Assembly: GCA_033807775.1 (NCBI GenBank)
Contig: CM066327.1
Location: 75,770,795-75,834,794 of the forward strand
Length of the DNA: 64,000 nucleotides
Reading direction: 5' to 3'
Origin: Saussurea involucrata
Lineage: Eukaryota; Streptophyta; Magnoliopsida; Asterales; Asteraceae
Positions 32,342-43,365 of this stretch are shown here, piece by piece (position 1 is the stretch's first letter; each line of letters opens with the position of its first letter). The notes beneath the pieces are model-generated. The model was given only the letters and a program-made list of their open reading frames with translations, was not told where the DNA came from and made no database searches. A program made the position numbers and the translations under genes.

Positions 32342-35074
32342 TGTAGCACCCTCAAATTTGGAACGAGCAACTAACTTTAAAATTCAATAATCAACCAAAA
32401 TAGATAAATTCATTTCTACAATTTATTCCTCAAAATACCTTGGAATTAAAAACATTAAAATTCCCCAAATAAAACGACCTAAATGGGTGTCACATAACAC
32501 AACACAAAGTTGCTAGTCCAAACAAGTGCGAAAAAATTCACTAAACACTTCACCTCTCGTGCACACTACTAGCACCCGCCACTTCATAAAGTAGCTAGAG
32601 TTACCCCAACCTGAGCCTGTTGCACATGCCGGCAAATAAAAAGGGTTAGGCTTACGCCTAGTGAGTTCAAGCATTTGATCATGACTACATAAAAATCATA
32701 AATCGGAAGGTTGTGGTTTTAGTCATGATTTAGATAAATCTTTCGTTGAAAGTTGCGACAGAGATTATTATTTCCAAAGGGTTTCCCAAGCGAGCTTAAA
32801 TGACTCATTTTCCAACGCACACAAAATCTAGGAGAAAAGTTCCCAAAGTGTATAAAGCGTTTTCTAAAATGAATTCCAACTCCAACTCACTCAAAACATG
32901 TTTAGACGTAAATATCCCAAGAATTATAAACATGGACAAAATTCCAATATTTAAAACATCCAAATAAATGAGGCATAAAAACTCTGTCAATGAACCATGA
33001 AGACATTTCATATAAATCAAGTGCGTCACCGAAAATAAGGATAAAGTATTATACCCAAAACCACACCTTTCGGTGACGGGGGAGACCCGATTCCATCAAA
33101 AGTGACGGGCACACAAAGTTAGGTCACTTATGATGTTACTGGATTACACCTCAAGCCCCGGTCCTAGTTCCCATGCCATATAGACATCACAATCCTCGGA
33201 CCATAATAAATTGCCTTTATTGCATACCCCGTAGAGTTACACCTCAAAGACTTACAGGGGACCACATTGCATATCCAGTCTAGACGAGTTTCACCTCAGG
33301 GACTCCAGTGTCCCCTATTGCCTACTCGCTAGTGGCCCCACGGCCTAACGCATATACCCATGCGTTCCCGATAGTGCCCGCTGATATCAGCCTTCCAGCA
33401 CCATGTGACGGACAAAACGCGTCTTGTTGTGTGAAGGGACGAAGTCAACCAACCACAAAACCGAGTGCATAAAGAGATAGACCATAAAATAAAACTGACT
33501 CATGTGCCTATGGATCCAATGCAACACAGTCTACCAAAACATGCTCAACCCGGAATGACAAAACACCCAAGCATGCAAATATCAATAATGTGCAATAATA
33601 TGCATCTAAACCTCAGTTAGGTAAACAAGTACCACAAATCCGTTATTAACCCAAAACCTGACACGGTTAAGCCAAAAGGGTTTTCCCCAAAAGGACTCAC
33701 ACCTTTACAATTCTCCAAAATAACTCTTGACACTAAATCGGGTATTTCCCACATGGTTTATAAAATCAATTTACACTAACATGATTAAACCGTCAAATAA
33801 ACCTCATTTTGAGCAATTAACCTTTTAAAGACAAAATATGATTTCTAACCATCCAAATATTCAAAAGCCCCAAATATGGGCGTTTTACACATTTATGAAG
33901 ATAAACATTTCAAAAGAGTTAAACTATCCAAATAACTCAACCACATATCTTTTCAAGTAAAACACACACATATTCGTAAAATACTCATTTTGGCATGTAC
34001 AACGTTTTCGAAAAGTAACTTGAACTCACCTTTGTTAGACTTAGCTAAATCTAGATTTTTTCCCAAACGTATGCTCCTTTGACGAAGTTTGTATCCTCAA
34101 GCCAAAACCTCCAAAAACCTAAATTCATAACTTCCAACTATGAATATTCATATTCAACCACTTTAAAACCATTCCCCAACATATTATATCAAAATCTCCA
34201 TTTTAACCAAAACCCCAATATTAACCTAACTTCTCCAAAATCATCCAAATCGAAATTGGAGAAACAAAACACTAGGAGATCATCAATGGAACATTTATAA
34301 CTCATATGAAAGTATAGAAGCTAGGAGGATGAACTCACCACTTAGGTTTTGATGAAAACCTAGAAAACCCCAAAATCTCTAGTGATGTGGATGAGACTCG
34401 TTCTTGCATCAATGAATGAATCTACTAGCATAAAATGGAGGAGGAACACATTAATCTCCATGAAAAAGCTCCAAAATCAGTTAGGGTTTGTGAGGGAGAA
34501 AAGGGAAAACGGTTTGGGAGAGAAAAGGGAGGGGATTCGAGACTTACCATCACCAAACACCCTTGAATCATCCAATTATCTTCCAAACTCCTTCTAGATC
34601 CTTGAAGAGCTCTCAAAATCGGAACCATAGCCACTTGAATCGCCAAAATCGGAGTTGAAATGAGAGAGATATGAAGAAATGAAGTTTGGGGGATGAAATT
34701 CGTATTTGACAGCAACCAGGTACCCGTCCGCGACAATGACACGCGACAATGACACGGTCATTGTCGCTGGTCATAGTCGCACAAGGTGTACCGTAGGTTG
34801 TACCCTTTTCGGGACAATGACACGCGACAATGACACGGTCATTGTCGCTGGTCATAGTCACACAAGGTGTACCGAAACTGTTTTGGCCATAACTTCTTCG
34901 TTATAGCTCCGATTTCGCTTCGGAAAGAACCTCTGGACTCGTATTCGAATTCCTCATCTAACAAGACCATAAAATCTAAGATTTAACCCAAAATCTTACC
35001 TTTCATATTTTTCTTAAAAGATCGGTTTCTCACTGATTCGAAATTATGCTTATCCGAAAATTACGGGTATTACA
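32342..35074 (-). repeat. LARD 5' LTR (2733 bp)
   Basis: + strand termini TGTAGCACCCTC and GGGTATTACA. Partner of 25502-28220. It carries one extra 13-bp unit in the first palindrome copy (about 34730-34760) relative to the partner, so the array changes by unit gain or loss. Confidence 0.94.
34729..34870. repeat. GCGACAATGAC palindrome cluster (LARD 5' LTR)
   Basis: Two copies of the GCGACAATGAC...GTCATTGTCGC inverted repeat, each with an extra 13-bp half unit GCGACAATGACAC. Homologous to 27889-27990. Confidence 0.88.
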
Positions 35075-35079
35075 CATAT

Positions 35080-35297
35080 ATTGAGGACAATATATGAATC
35101 AAGTGTGGGGATGGGAATAAGTGTGAGGATATTGCATGAGAAAAGGCTATTTTTTTTTGAAATTTTGACTTGTTTTTGTGCAATTATTAAGTAAATTGCA
35201 TGAGTTGATAATTTTCTATATTTAATGTCATGAAAACCATAGCATGAATGACTGTGTGGTTTGCTTGTGTAGCCATGATTAGCATATTTGAGATAAC
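35080..35297 (+). other. TR-GAG element internal region, resumed
   Basis: The sequence after the LARD TSD (ATTGAGGACAATATATGAATC and AAGTGTGGGGATGGG) is of the Athila/TR-GAG downstream type. No ORF. Sirevirus D interrupts it at 35298, and the remainder would lie to the right of the window. Confidence 0.65.
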
Positions 35298-36261
35298 TGT
35301 TGATCCAAACCCTCAGTGATTTGATAATGACTCTGAGAAACACTTAGTGAAAATTGTAAGTAGACAATATGTATTAGAGTTTCACTATCGCTGGTAAGTA
35401 CTAAGACTGTTCAATACCGCTGATAGGAAACTCAAGTTCTTTAATTTACACATTCAGCGAACACTGTTCATCAGTGAGCCCTGAGCATGTTCAGCCTCAC
35501 TGATGATCGCTGATAAACTTCTATTGTTTACTTATGATCTCTGAAGACAAGTTTCACGTCAACCATGTTCTACGCTGAAGTCGAAGATCAAGCCAAAGAA
35601 CTAGCGACAAGTCTACTAATGAACTGATGCGAATATCAGCAAAGCCAAGATCTGTCCACTCAATGTGAAGTTTCAAGTAGAAGACTTCAACGAACGTTGA
35701 ACTTTATCATTCGCTGATAAAGAATCATTCAGCGAACGCTGATCATGAAGCCTCCTCTACAAGTAACTTTTGTCTTACCCCTTGCACATCTCCATACGAT
35801 AATGTCAGAACGGACATCCCTTTTGTCCAGAATCGTACAACCAACTCTGATTCTACACTGTTCATCATGCGGCCACTAGGTTGTCTATTGAAGTCAAACC
35901 ATGTAACCAATCAGAGGCTGCCACGTGTAAAGTTATACTGACATGCATTAAATGCATGCAGTATATAAAGGAAACTCTACTTCATTTCTGAAGTGCTCAG
36001 CCATTTCCTTCTCTTTGCTATTCTGTGTGTTAGAATATTATCCTTAGTATTCTTAATTTCTCTCTATCTTATTTCTAGTGCAAGAAATCTTAGTGATTCT
36101 CATAACTTGTTTAGATTAGGTTTATTCCTTAATCTTGTTCCGCAACAAGTTGTAAATTGTTTGATACATATCAATAAACAATTTAGAAAAGTAAAAATAG
36201 TGTGTTTGTATTCAACCCCCCCACCCTTCTACAAACTTGTATAACCCCTCTGGGACCAACA
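35298..36261 (+). repeat. Sirevirus D 5' LTR (964 bp)
   Basis: TGTTGATCC...GGGACCAACA. U3 has dense ATCGCTGAT, TCAGCGA and GCTGATGATCGCTGAT motifs (about 35380-35760). The core promoter is TATATAA at 35962-35968, preceded by GCATTAAATGCATGCAG. A CCACGTGT G-box-like site lies at about 35920. Pyrimidine-rich R/U5 follows. Confidence 0.93.
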
Positions 36262-36263
36262 AG

Positions 36264-36277
36264 TGGTATCAGAGCAG
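36264..36277 (+). other. Sirevirus D primer binding site, tRNA-iMet type
   Basis: TGGTATCAGAGCAG, 2 bp after the LTR. Confidence 0.94.
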
Positions 36278-36345
36278 TTTGTTTAATCTCATAAACAAGA
36301 TCTTGCTTATACTAATCTCTTTTCTCTTCCTTGCTATTTTCTAAA

Positions 36346-36739
36346 ATGGCTAACACTACAAACGCAAACTATCTCGATAATGGTTCTCTTGCAAAACCCC
36401 CTAGATTTTCCAGAGATAACTTCAATCTATTGAAAAATAGGATGATGCTCTTCTTGGAAGGTGTAGATCCTACTATGCCTTACTACATCGAGAATGATTC
36501 ATATGTCCCTGTTATGATTGACCCTGAAATTCCAGGCACTGCTACTAGAGCTGCCATTCCTGAAAGAATCATTCCCAGGGCTGTCAACACTTGGACTGAT
36601 GAAGACAAGAAGAAGGTGGCCATCGACACTAAGGCCAAATCCATCCTCTCTATGGCTCTTCCTGATGAAGTCTACCACTCCGTCATGAACCTGAAAACCT
36701 CTAAAGCCATGTGGGACACAATCTGTGTTCAATACGAAA
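36346..36739 (+). pseudogene. Sirevirus D gag N-terminus, cut by a MITE
   Basis: ATG 36346 (MANTTNANYLDNGSLAKPP) through FSRDNFNLLKNRMMLFLEGV and DTKAKSILSMALPDEVYHSV to AMWDTICVQYE, where the MITE enters. Homologous to 15897-16436. No stop occurs before the insertion. Confidence 0.92.
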
Positions 36740-37369
36740 CAAGGTTCTAAATAACATGAGGCGTGGCGTGGCGGTGAGGTCAAGCCTCAAGCCTTACAAG
36801 TTACGGCGAGGCCACAACGTTTTTCAAGGCGTGCCTTAAGGCGGCATATATATATATATATATATATACGTATACACATAGATACACACTTGTGTGCTAG
36901 TGTATAGAATAATAAAGCAGAACAAAACAAATTCATGTAAAGTAATAGAAAAAGGCAATTGATACCAAATCTATAGAGCTTATGGAAAATTATATCAAGA
37001 GTGTAAAATCGGGAGTAATTTCTTGAATTTCTACTCACTACCTTCTTCAATTTTCCAAGAATTCACGTTTGACTCTTCGTGTACGAGAATGGAAGTAAGT
37101 ATTTACCAATTTTGGGTTTTTAGTTTCAAGTTTCCTTTAAATGTGTATTTAAGTCTTAGGTTGCATAAACAATTATCATTTGTTTATATATTAAAAATAA
37201 TCTCACACCTTACAAAATGTTGTGTCGTAACGCGTTGTAACGTGCCATAACGTGCCATAACGCGTTACAATGCAAGCCAAGCCTTAAGGTGGAGCCATAG
37301 GGGTTAACGTGGCGGCGACCCCAAGCCTTGATGCCATAACGAGGCCATAATGAGTTATTTAGAACCATT
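36740..37369. mobile_element. hAT-like MITE (630 bp) in gag
   Basis: Terminal inverted repeats: CAAGGTTCTAAATAAC at the left, and GTTATTTAGAACCATT at the right (reverse complement AATGGTTCTAAATAAC). CAAGGTTC-type ends, GGCG/AGGC-rich subterminal repeats (GGCGTGGCGTGGCGG at the left; repeated CATAACG and GTAACG at the right) and no ORF fit a non-autonomous hAT element. An imperfect flanking duplication of about 8 bp around TACGAA/TATGAA is visible. Contains a TA microsatellite at 36846-36868. Gag resumes on the other side at GAAGGTACATCTGAAG. Confidence 0.8.
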
Positions 37370-37763
37370 ATGAAGGTACATCTGAAGTCCAGGACTCAAG
37401 AAAGATTAACCTCATAAGACCGTACGAAAGCTTCATTTGTGGTAAGAATGAAACTATCTCTGAAGTTCACCAACGTTTTAACTGTTTAATCATTGACTTA
37501 AAAACTGTTGGTAAGGAATATTCTAACTCCTAACAAAGTTTCTAGGATGTCTTCCTGAAAGTTGGGACAGTTATTCTATGTGTCTTAAACTCTAAAAAAG
37601 GATCTGAAATCTATGACCCTTTCTACCTTATATGGCATGCACTATGCTCAATCATGAGCAGTCGTGTCATCTTAAGAAGAATCTTGTAAAAGATTCCAAA
37701 AGCACACCTGTTGCTATACTCTCTTCAGAGTAAGTGCCTACTCAGCGATCTACTGTCACAATC
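37370..37763 (+). pseudogene. Sirevirus D gag, resumed after the MITE
   Basis: Encodes the equivalents of the RRINLLRQYESFICGK and SEVHQRVNCLIIDFKTVGK blocks of element B, then decays with several stops before the solo LTR at 37764. Confidence 0.85.
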
Positions 37764-40425
37764 TGTAACACCCCGAAAATTGGAGAAATGAAATCGGAGT
37801 CACGGACGTCCGCGGAGGCACATGCCGGACGTCCACATGGCAAGGAAGTCCGCGTGCCATCCGCGGAAGCAATAGAGAATTCGTAGGATTTGGCATACCA
37901 GAAGGCCGGACGTTCGCGAGGCTTCATGCCAGACGTCCGCGAGGGCATCTGAGATATTTTGTTTCTCTCTTAAACCCTTTCCCTCTCTCTTTCCTCTCAT
38001 TTTCCCCTTTTCCATTTCTCAGCTCTCTCTCTCTCTAAAATACGAATTCCCTCTCTAAGAAACCCTAAATCCCTTCTCTTCTTCTTCATCTTCTCCACCC
38101 AAACCATACCCACTTCCACCATTGTTGAAGATGTGGAAACTTGGAGCTTATGGGAGTCTTGGAGCTTTCTTTGGAAGAGTTAAGTGATAAAGGTAATCTC
38201 TCCCTACCCAAAAGTTGTATTGTTGTTATTTTCACCTTCTCTTCCATGTTTAGGGTATTTTGGGTGATTTGATGATGTTTGGTTAAAGTGATCTCCTAAT
38301 CTCTTCATTTATGAAGCTAGGGTTTTTGATATAAGTGGGTATTTTAGTGTAAAATGGTTGGAGGATGATTCCTTATGATTAGATCTAAATATTTGTGGTT
38401 GGAACTCTTGGATCTAGGTTTTGAGGTTTTGGCTTGAAGACTCAAGCTTCATCAAAGGAGCTTACGTTTAGAGAAACTCTAGATTTAGCCTAAATCTAGG
38501 AAGGTGAGTTCAAGTTGATTTGTGAAAACTTTGTACATGCCAAAAATGTTATTTTCCAAATGATTGTGTGTTTTACTTGAAAATATCAATTGTTGAGTTA
38601 TTTGATGAGTTTAACTCTTTTGAAGTATTTATCTTCATAATGTTGTAAAACACCCATATTTGGGGATTTGTGGATATTTGATATGTAGAAATCATAATTA
38701 TATCCTTAAAAGATTTATTACTCAAAATGGAGTCTATTTGATGGTTTAATCATATTTGTATAAATGATTTTATAAACCATTTGGGAGAATGCACGTTTTA
38801 GTGTCAATAATCATTTTGAGAATTATAAGGGGTGTGAGTCCTTTTGGGAAAACCCTTTTTGTTTAATCCGTGTTGAGATTTGGGTTGATAACGATTTTAT
38901 GGTACTTGTTTACCTAATTGATATTAAATGCATTTTTATGCTAAGATGACCGTTATTTATGGGTCTAATGAGTATTTGAGCATTTTGCTCGGTTTTGACT
39001 TTGAGATAGTCTTGGGGACATTTGTCCGATTTTAATGGCTCGATGTGGAGTCTTATTTATGGTTTGCTTTTATTGCACCATATTGCATATATTGCTTCAT
39101 ATCGCATTTATTGCGCGTTATTAATATTTACATGCCCGGGTGCGTTAGTCATTCTAGGATGAGCTTATTATTATAGACTGTGTTGCATTGGATCCAAAGG
39201 CACGTGAGTCAGTCTTTATTTGATGGTCTACTGGGTGTTGCGGGATTTGACCGAACCCCAAGTTTGATGACCTTTACCTTCAAGGGTCCACTAGGAGGGC
39301 TGAGTCACGGTTGGAGCACTTTGGGCGAATATGACCTTCGCCATGTCGGGGCAATGCCATGGTTGTATCCCCGCATGGGCTGAGCCTTTGGTGGTATGCG
39401 TATCGATACGTCACTAAGGTCAGCTGTCTCTTTGGGTGTGACTAGTAAGGCGTCGTATGGGACACTTGGGCTTTTATGCAGTGAAGTGTCGTACGGCTAA
39501 CATTGTATGAGTGGCGTACTTTTGTGTTCATCCACTCTCAATGGATACGGTCTCCCCCGTTGTTGGCCAACCTATTTGGGACCTTATATTGTCCCCGTTT
39601 TATTATTATTGTTGGTCTTATACGTTTGACTGCGGTTGTATGACTTTAATATGAGATTCCCCTCCATGTGTATTAAAGTCTAAATGAAGCAGGTTATTTC
39701 CGTATTTACGGTATTTGGAACTTCATTACATTTTACGTTTGCGTGAGTATTGCTTGGTATTATGTTTTCAATGAAGGGTTATAATTAAATGGATGATTTT
39801 TCCATGGTTTACGGGTTGAGTATTTTGTTGTCAACCGTATTTGAAGTTTTGCCTAATAAAGGTTTATTCACGTATTTGAGAGAGTTGGGATCGTAATTCA
39901 TTTTATAAAACGCTTTATACCTTTCGGGAACTTTCTCCTAGACTTTTGGGTGCGTTGGAAAATGAGTCGTTTATATCCCTTTTTATAAATCCTTTTGGAA
40001 ATTATAATATACATTGCAAACTTTCATTTAAAGATTTACTTAAATCATGCTATAAACTCTTGAACTCACTAGGCGTTAGCCTAACCCTTTTTATTTGTCG
40101 GCATGTGCAACAGGTCTCAGGTTGGGAGTACTTCTAGTGACACGTGTGAAAGGTCGTGTGCTAGTAAAGTGCTCGTGAGGTGAATAGCTTAAGTGAAGTT
40201 TTCCGCATTCATCCTTGGGATTAGCAACTTGTACTCGGGATAATTATCACCCGAGGTAGTTTAGTCTTGGTAACAAGACTTGCTTTATATGTATTGCTTG
40301 AGGATAATCCTAGTTGGTAATTTGAGGTCTTTTATCTATTTGAATTATAGGAATGAATCCTATTATTTCGGATGTAATATCAAAAAATTTAATTAGTTGC
40401 TCTTTCCCAATTCGAGGGTGTTACA
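37764..40425 (+). mobile_element. Solo gypsy LTR (2662 bp), relative of the LARD LTR
   Basis: TGTAACACCCCG...GGGTGTTACA flanked by CAATC (37759-37763) and CTATC (40426-40430). The uninterrupted homologue in element B supports CTATC as the original target. It is in opposite orientation to the LARD. Long blocks match the reverse complement of the LARD LTRs (for example around 39940-39970 and 40060-40120, matching 25970-26000 and 25760-25830). U3 (37795-37950) holds a GGACGTCCGCG motif array in place of the LARD GCGACAATGAC array. No coding capacity. Confidence 0.9.
37795..37950. repeat. GGACGTCCGCG motif array in solo LTR U3
   Basis: Repeated GGACGTCC, CGGACGTTCGCGAGG, AGACGTCCGCGAGG, CATGCCGGACG and ATCCGCGG units over 150 bp. 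The sequence is CpG-rich and partly palindromic, and strikingly GC-rich against the AT-rich surroundings. Confidence 0.85.
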
Positions 40426-42035
40426 CTATCACTGAGTTGGAATCTAACTCTGATGAATCATCAGAAGTTGATCCTTCAGAAATTGATGAGTCACTGGCCC
40501 TCCTGACTAATTCTTTCAGGAGATTCACTAGAAAGAGTAACTTCAGAATAAACAAACCTCTTTCTCTCACTGACAAGCCAAAATCGTCAACCCTTGTTGA
40601 TAAGGCAACTGCCACTTGCTATAATTGTGAAAAGATAGGTCACTTTGCTAGTGAGTGCAAGTCAAAGAAAGTCTTTAAACCCTCATCTTCCTACAAGAAA
40701 TTCTCTAACCCCAGGGCTAGAGATGACAAATACAAGAAGCTGAAAGAAAAGTATGCAAAGCTGAAAAGCTTTAAGAAGAAAGGCAAAGGCATGATCGCTG
40801 AAGATCATGACTGGGCTCTTTCTGATGAAGAATCATCTGACTCTGAAGATGATGATGAGGCCAATCTCTGCCTCATGGCCAAAATAGAAGAAGAGGAAGA
40901 ACAAACTGAAATTCCATCTACTTCTACATCCACCTCTAAGGTATCAAACTCTCTCACTGATACTAAATCTTCAGCCCTCAGTGACATCGAAAGACGTCAG
41001 ACCGTCGATCTTTTGACTATTGATTCATACGATGCCATGAATGGCAAGACCAAAGCTGAAAGATTAAATATTGATCTTGCTGAACAACTTAAGAATTGTC
41101 ACTTAGAAATTCAAAAGCTTTCTAAAATAGAAGAAAACCTAAAAGATCAGGTTTGTATAAATCAACTTATTCGTATCGAGCGAGAAGATGTTGTCGCTGC
41201 ACTAAAGGCTGAAAAGGCTACTGTTGAAGGATAGTGTAAATCCTCAGCAATGATCACTGAGATATTAGGTGCTCAGATTCCCTTGAGTGATAAAAGTGGT
41301 CTTGGTTATAAAGTTGATACTCTAGAACCAACCACTGATCGTTCCATGCTCAAGTTTGGAATGTTCGTATCCTCTATCCCTGACACCTCCTCGTCTTAGT
41401 GTTCCTCTTCTAAAACTCCCACTCCTGAGGAAAAACCTACCTTAAATTCTAAAGGTAAAGGTAAAGAAAACGTTTTTAACCAAAAAACTTAGAAGGGTAC
41501 CTTTGTACCTAAGCTGAATGTTTCCAAACCTTCAGAAAATTATCCCTCTACTTCTAAGAACAAGATCCCTGGATTCGTTTAGCGATCTACTCCTAGAATC
41601 AGAGTGGATATAATTGGTAAGAAATCCGAAGAACTGATTGTTCCTCCAATTTCCAATACCAAAGGTATACTTGGTGCTGTCCCTGCTCATTTAAAATTAT
41701 CGGCTAAGCATGCAAATGGTCCTAAAGCTACTTTTAGCTATAGGAAATGTTATCACTGTGGACTTACCGATCATATTGCTAGTAAGTGCCCCACAACCAC
41801 CAAAGCTGAAAAGTTAGCTAAGGTGAAGATCAATGCCCCCAAGGCAAAGAAGACCAATCCTGGTGCAAATCAGGTTAAAGTGAAACCAACCGCTGAGGTT
41901 AAGAAATTAACCATAGTGAGGACTAGTCCTGAAGATGAATCTTCAAATGATGCGAAGATTGCTGAACCTTCCACTTCCTCTACCACCACTGAAAAGTGTG
42001 GACCCATAGTAAAATGGGTGCCCAAGTCAAACTAA
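40426..42035 (+). pseudogene. Sirevirus D gag, C-terminal part with two zinc knuckles
   Basis: Open from 40426 to 41234 with CYNCEKIGHFASEC (knuckle 1), a Lys/Ser-rich segment, an acidic block and a coiled-coil-like stretch (AERLNIDLAEQLKNCHLEIQ). Four in-frame stops follow (about 41233, 41398, 41490 and 41580), then 41604-42035 with CYHCGLTDHIASKC (knuckle 2) and CGPIVKWVPKSN before the gag stop at 42033-42035. Most of these stops replace codons that are sense in B, so this copy is dead. The two knuckles are more than 350 codons apart, unusually far for a copia gag. Confidence 0.92.
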
Positions 42036-42613
42036 TCTTCCTTTGTGTGCAGATCCTGAAGGGTATCTGGTATCTCGATAGCGGATGCTCTAGACATATG
42101 ACTGACAAAAAGAAACTGCTCACTGAATATAAGGAAGAAAAGGGTCCCTCTGTGACCTTTGGTGGAGACGAAAAAGGCTATACCCGAGGGTATGGTGTAC
42201 TTTCAAATGGTACAACTACCTTCAGAAGAGTCGCATATGTTGAAGGACTGAAGCACAATCTTCTGAGCATCAGTCAACTATGTGACAAGGAATACAAGGT
42301 GTGTTTCACTAAGGAATTCTGCTTTGTCACTGACAAGGAGAAGATTGCTCTTAGCGGATATCATTTGGAAAAGGTTTATGTTATAAACATGGACTCGACA
42401 ACCACTGAGAACTCTTGTTTCTTCTCAAAAGCCTCATCTGATGTCAACTGGCTATGGCATAAAAGGCTCTCTCATCTCAACTTCAAGACACTCAATACTC
42501 TTTCTTCAAAAGAGTTGGTCACTGGTCTACCTCAACACTCATACGCTAAGGAATCTCTATGTTCAGCGTGTGAGAAAGGGAAACAAACAAAAGCAAGCTT
42601 CAAATCTAAGTAA
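42036..42613 (+). pseudogene. Sirevirus D protease and GAG-pre-integrase domain
   Basis: In a different frame from gag. WYLDSGCSRHMT (about 42070-42102) is the aspartic protease active site. RGYGVLSNGTTTFRRVAYVE and LKHNLLSISQLCDKEYKV follow, then the pre-integrase domain with WLWHKRLSHLNFKTLN and SLCSACEKGKQTKASF (His/Cys zinc residues). The frame is open from 41996 to a stop at 42611-42613. Confidence 0.92.
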
Positions 42614-43365
42614 GTTTCCTCAGTGTCATCTCCTCTTTAACTTCTCCACATGGATTTGTTTGGCCCTGCCAACAAACAATCCCTCGCTGGAAAGAAATAT
42701 ACACTGGTCATAGTTGATGAATTCTCTCGCTATACCTGGGTTATGTTTCTCCGTTCTAAGAGTGACACCCCTGAAGAACTCATCTCTTTCGTCAGGAAAA
42801 TGGAAGTCCTGAATAATATGACCGTTCGCTCAATAAGGAGTGACCACGGGACTGAATTCAAAAAAAGTTTCCTTGATTCCTTCTTTGAAAGCAAGGGTAT
42901 TTCTCACAACTTTTCTATAGTGAGAACACCGCAACTAAATGGAGTCGCTGAAAGAAGAAATCGAACGATCATCAAAGTTGCACGTTCAATGCTCAGCGAT
43001 TCTCATCTACCTACTCAGTTCTGGGCAGAAGCTGTCAACACTGCTTGTTTCACTCAAAACAGGTCGCTGATTGTCAAAAGATTCAAGAATACAACCTATG
43101 AACGTTTCCATGGGAGAAAGCCTTCAATTAGCTTTTTCACATCTTTGGATGTCAGTGTTTCATACTAAACAACAGGGATGCCCTAGGAAAGTTTGATCCC
43201 AAGGCTGATGATGGAATATTTCTTGGATACTCCTCAATCTACAAAGCTTTCAGAGTCTTCAATCGAAGAAGACAAACTGTAGAAGAAATAATCCACGTCA
43301 CTTTTGATGAATCCCGTTCAGCGAACTCTAGACATTCTGCTGATACTGAAGAACTAAATCAATGG
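42614..43365 (+). pseudogene. Sirevirus D integrase core
   Basis: The open part 42650-43168 has MDLFGPANKQSLAGKKYTL, VIVDEFSRYTWVMFL (first Asp), IRSDHGTEFKK (second Asp) and NGVAERRNRTI (Glu). It needs frameshifts at about 42615 and 43140 to connect with the neighbouring domains; the last part (43169-43365) is in the frame of 43366-45330. Confidence 0.91.

Larger units (their letters stand above)
25502..35074 (-). mobile_element. Large non-coding LTR element (LARD type), 9.6 kb
   Basis: Two 2.7-kb LTRs (25502-28220 and 32342-35074) flank about 4.1 kb with no ORF longer than about 100 codons. TSD CATAT is at 25497-25501 and 35075-35079. PBS (32327-32338) and PPT side (28221) give minus orientation. 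By eye the LTRs differ at about 31 positions plus two small indels (about 99% identical), so the element moved recently although it encodes no recognisable protein. The PBS-side leader and the PPT-side GATTTCGTCCTCGAAATC resemble Tekay chromoviruses, so a Tekay helper is likely. Confidence 0.92.
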
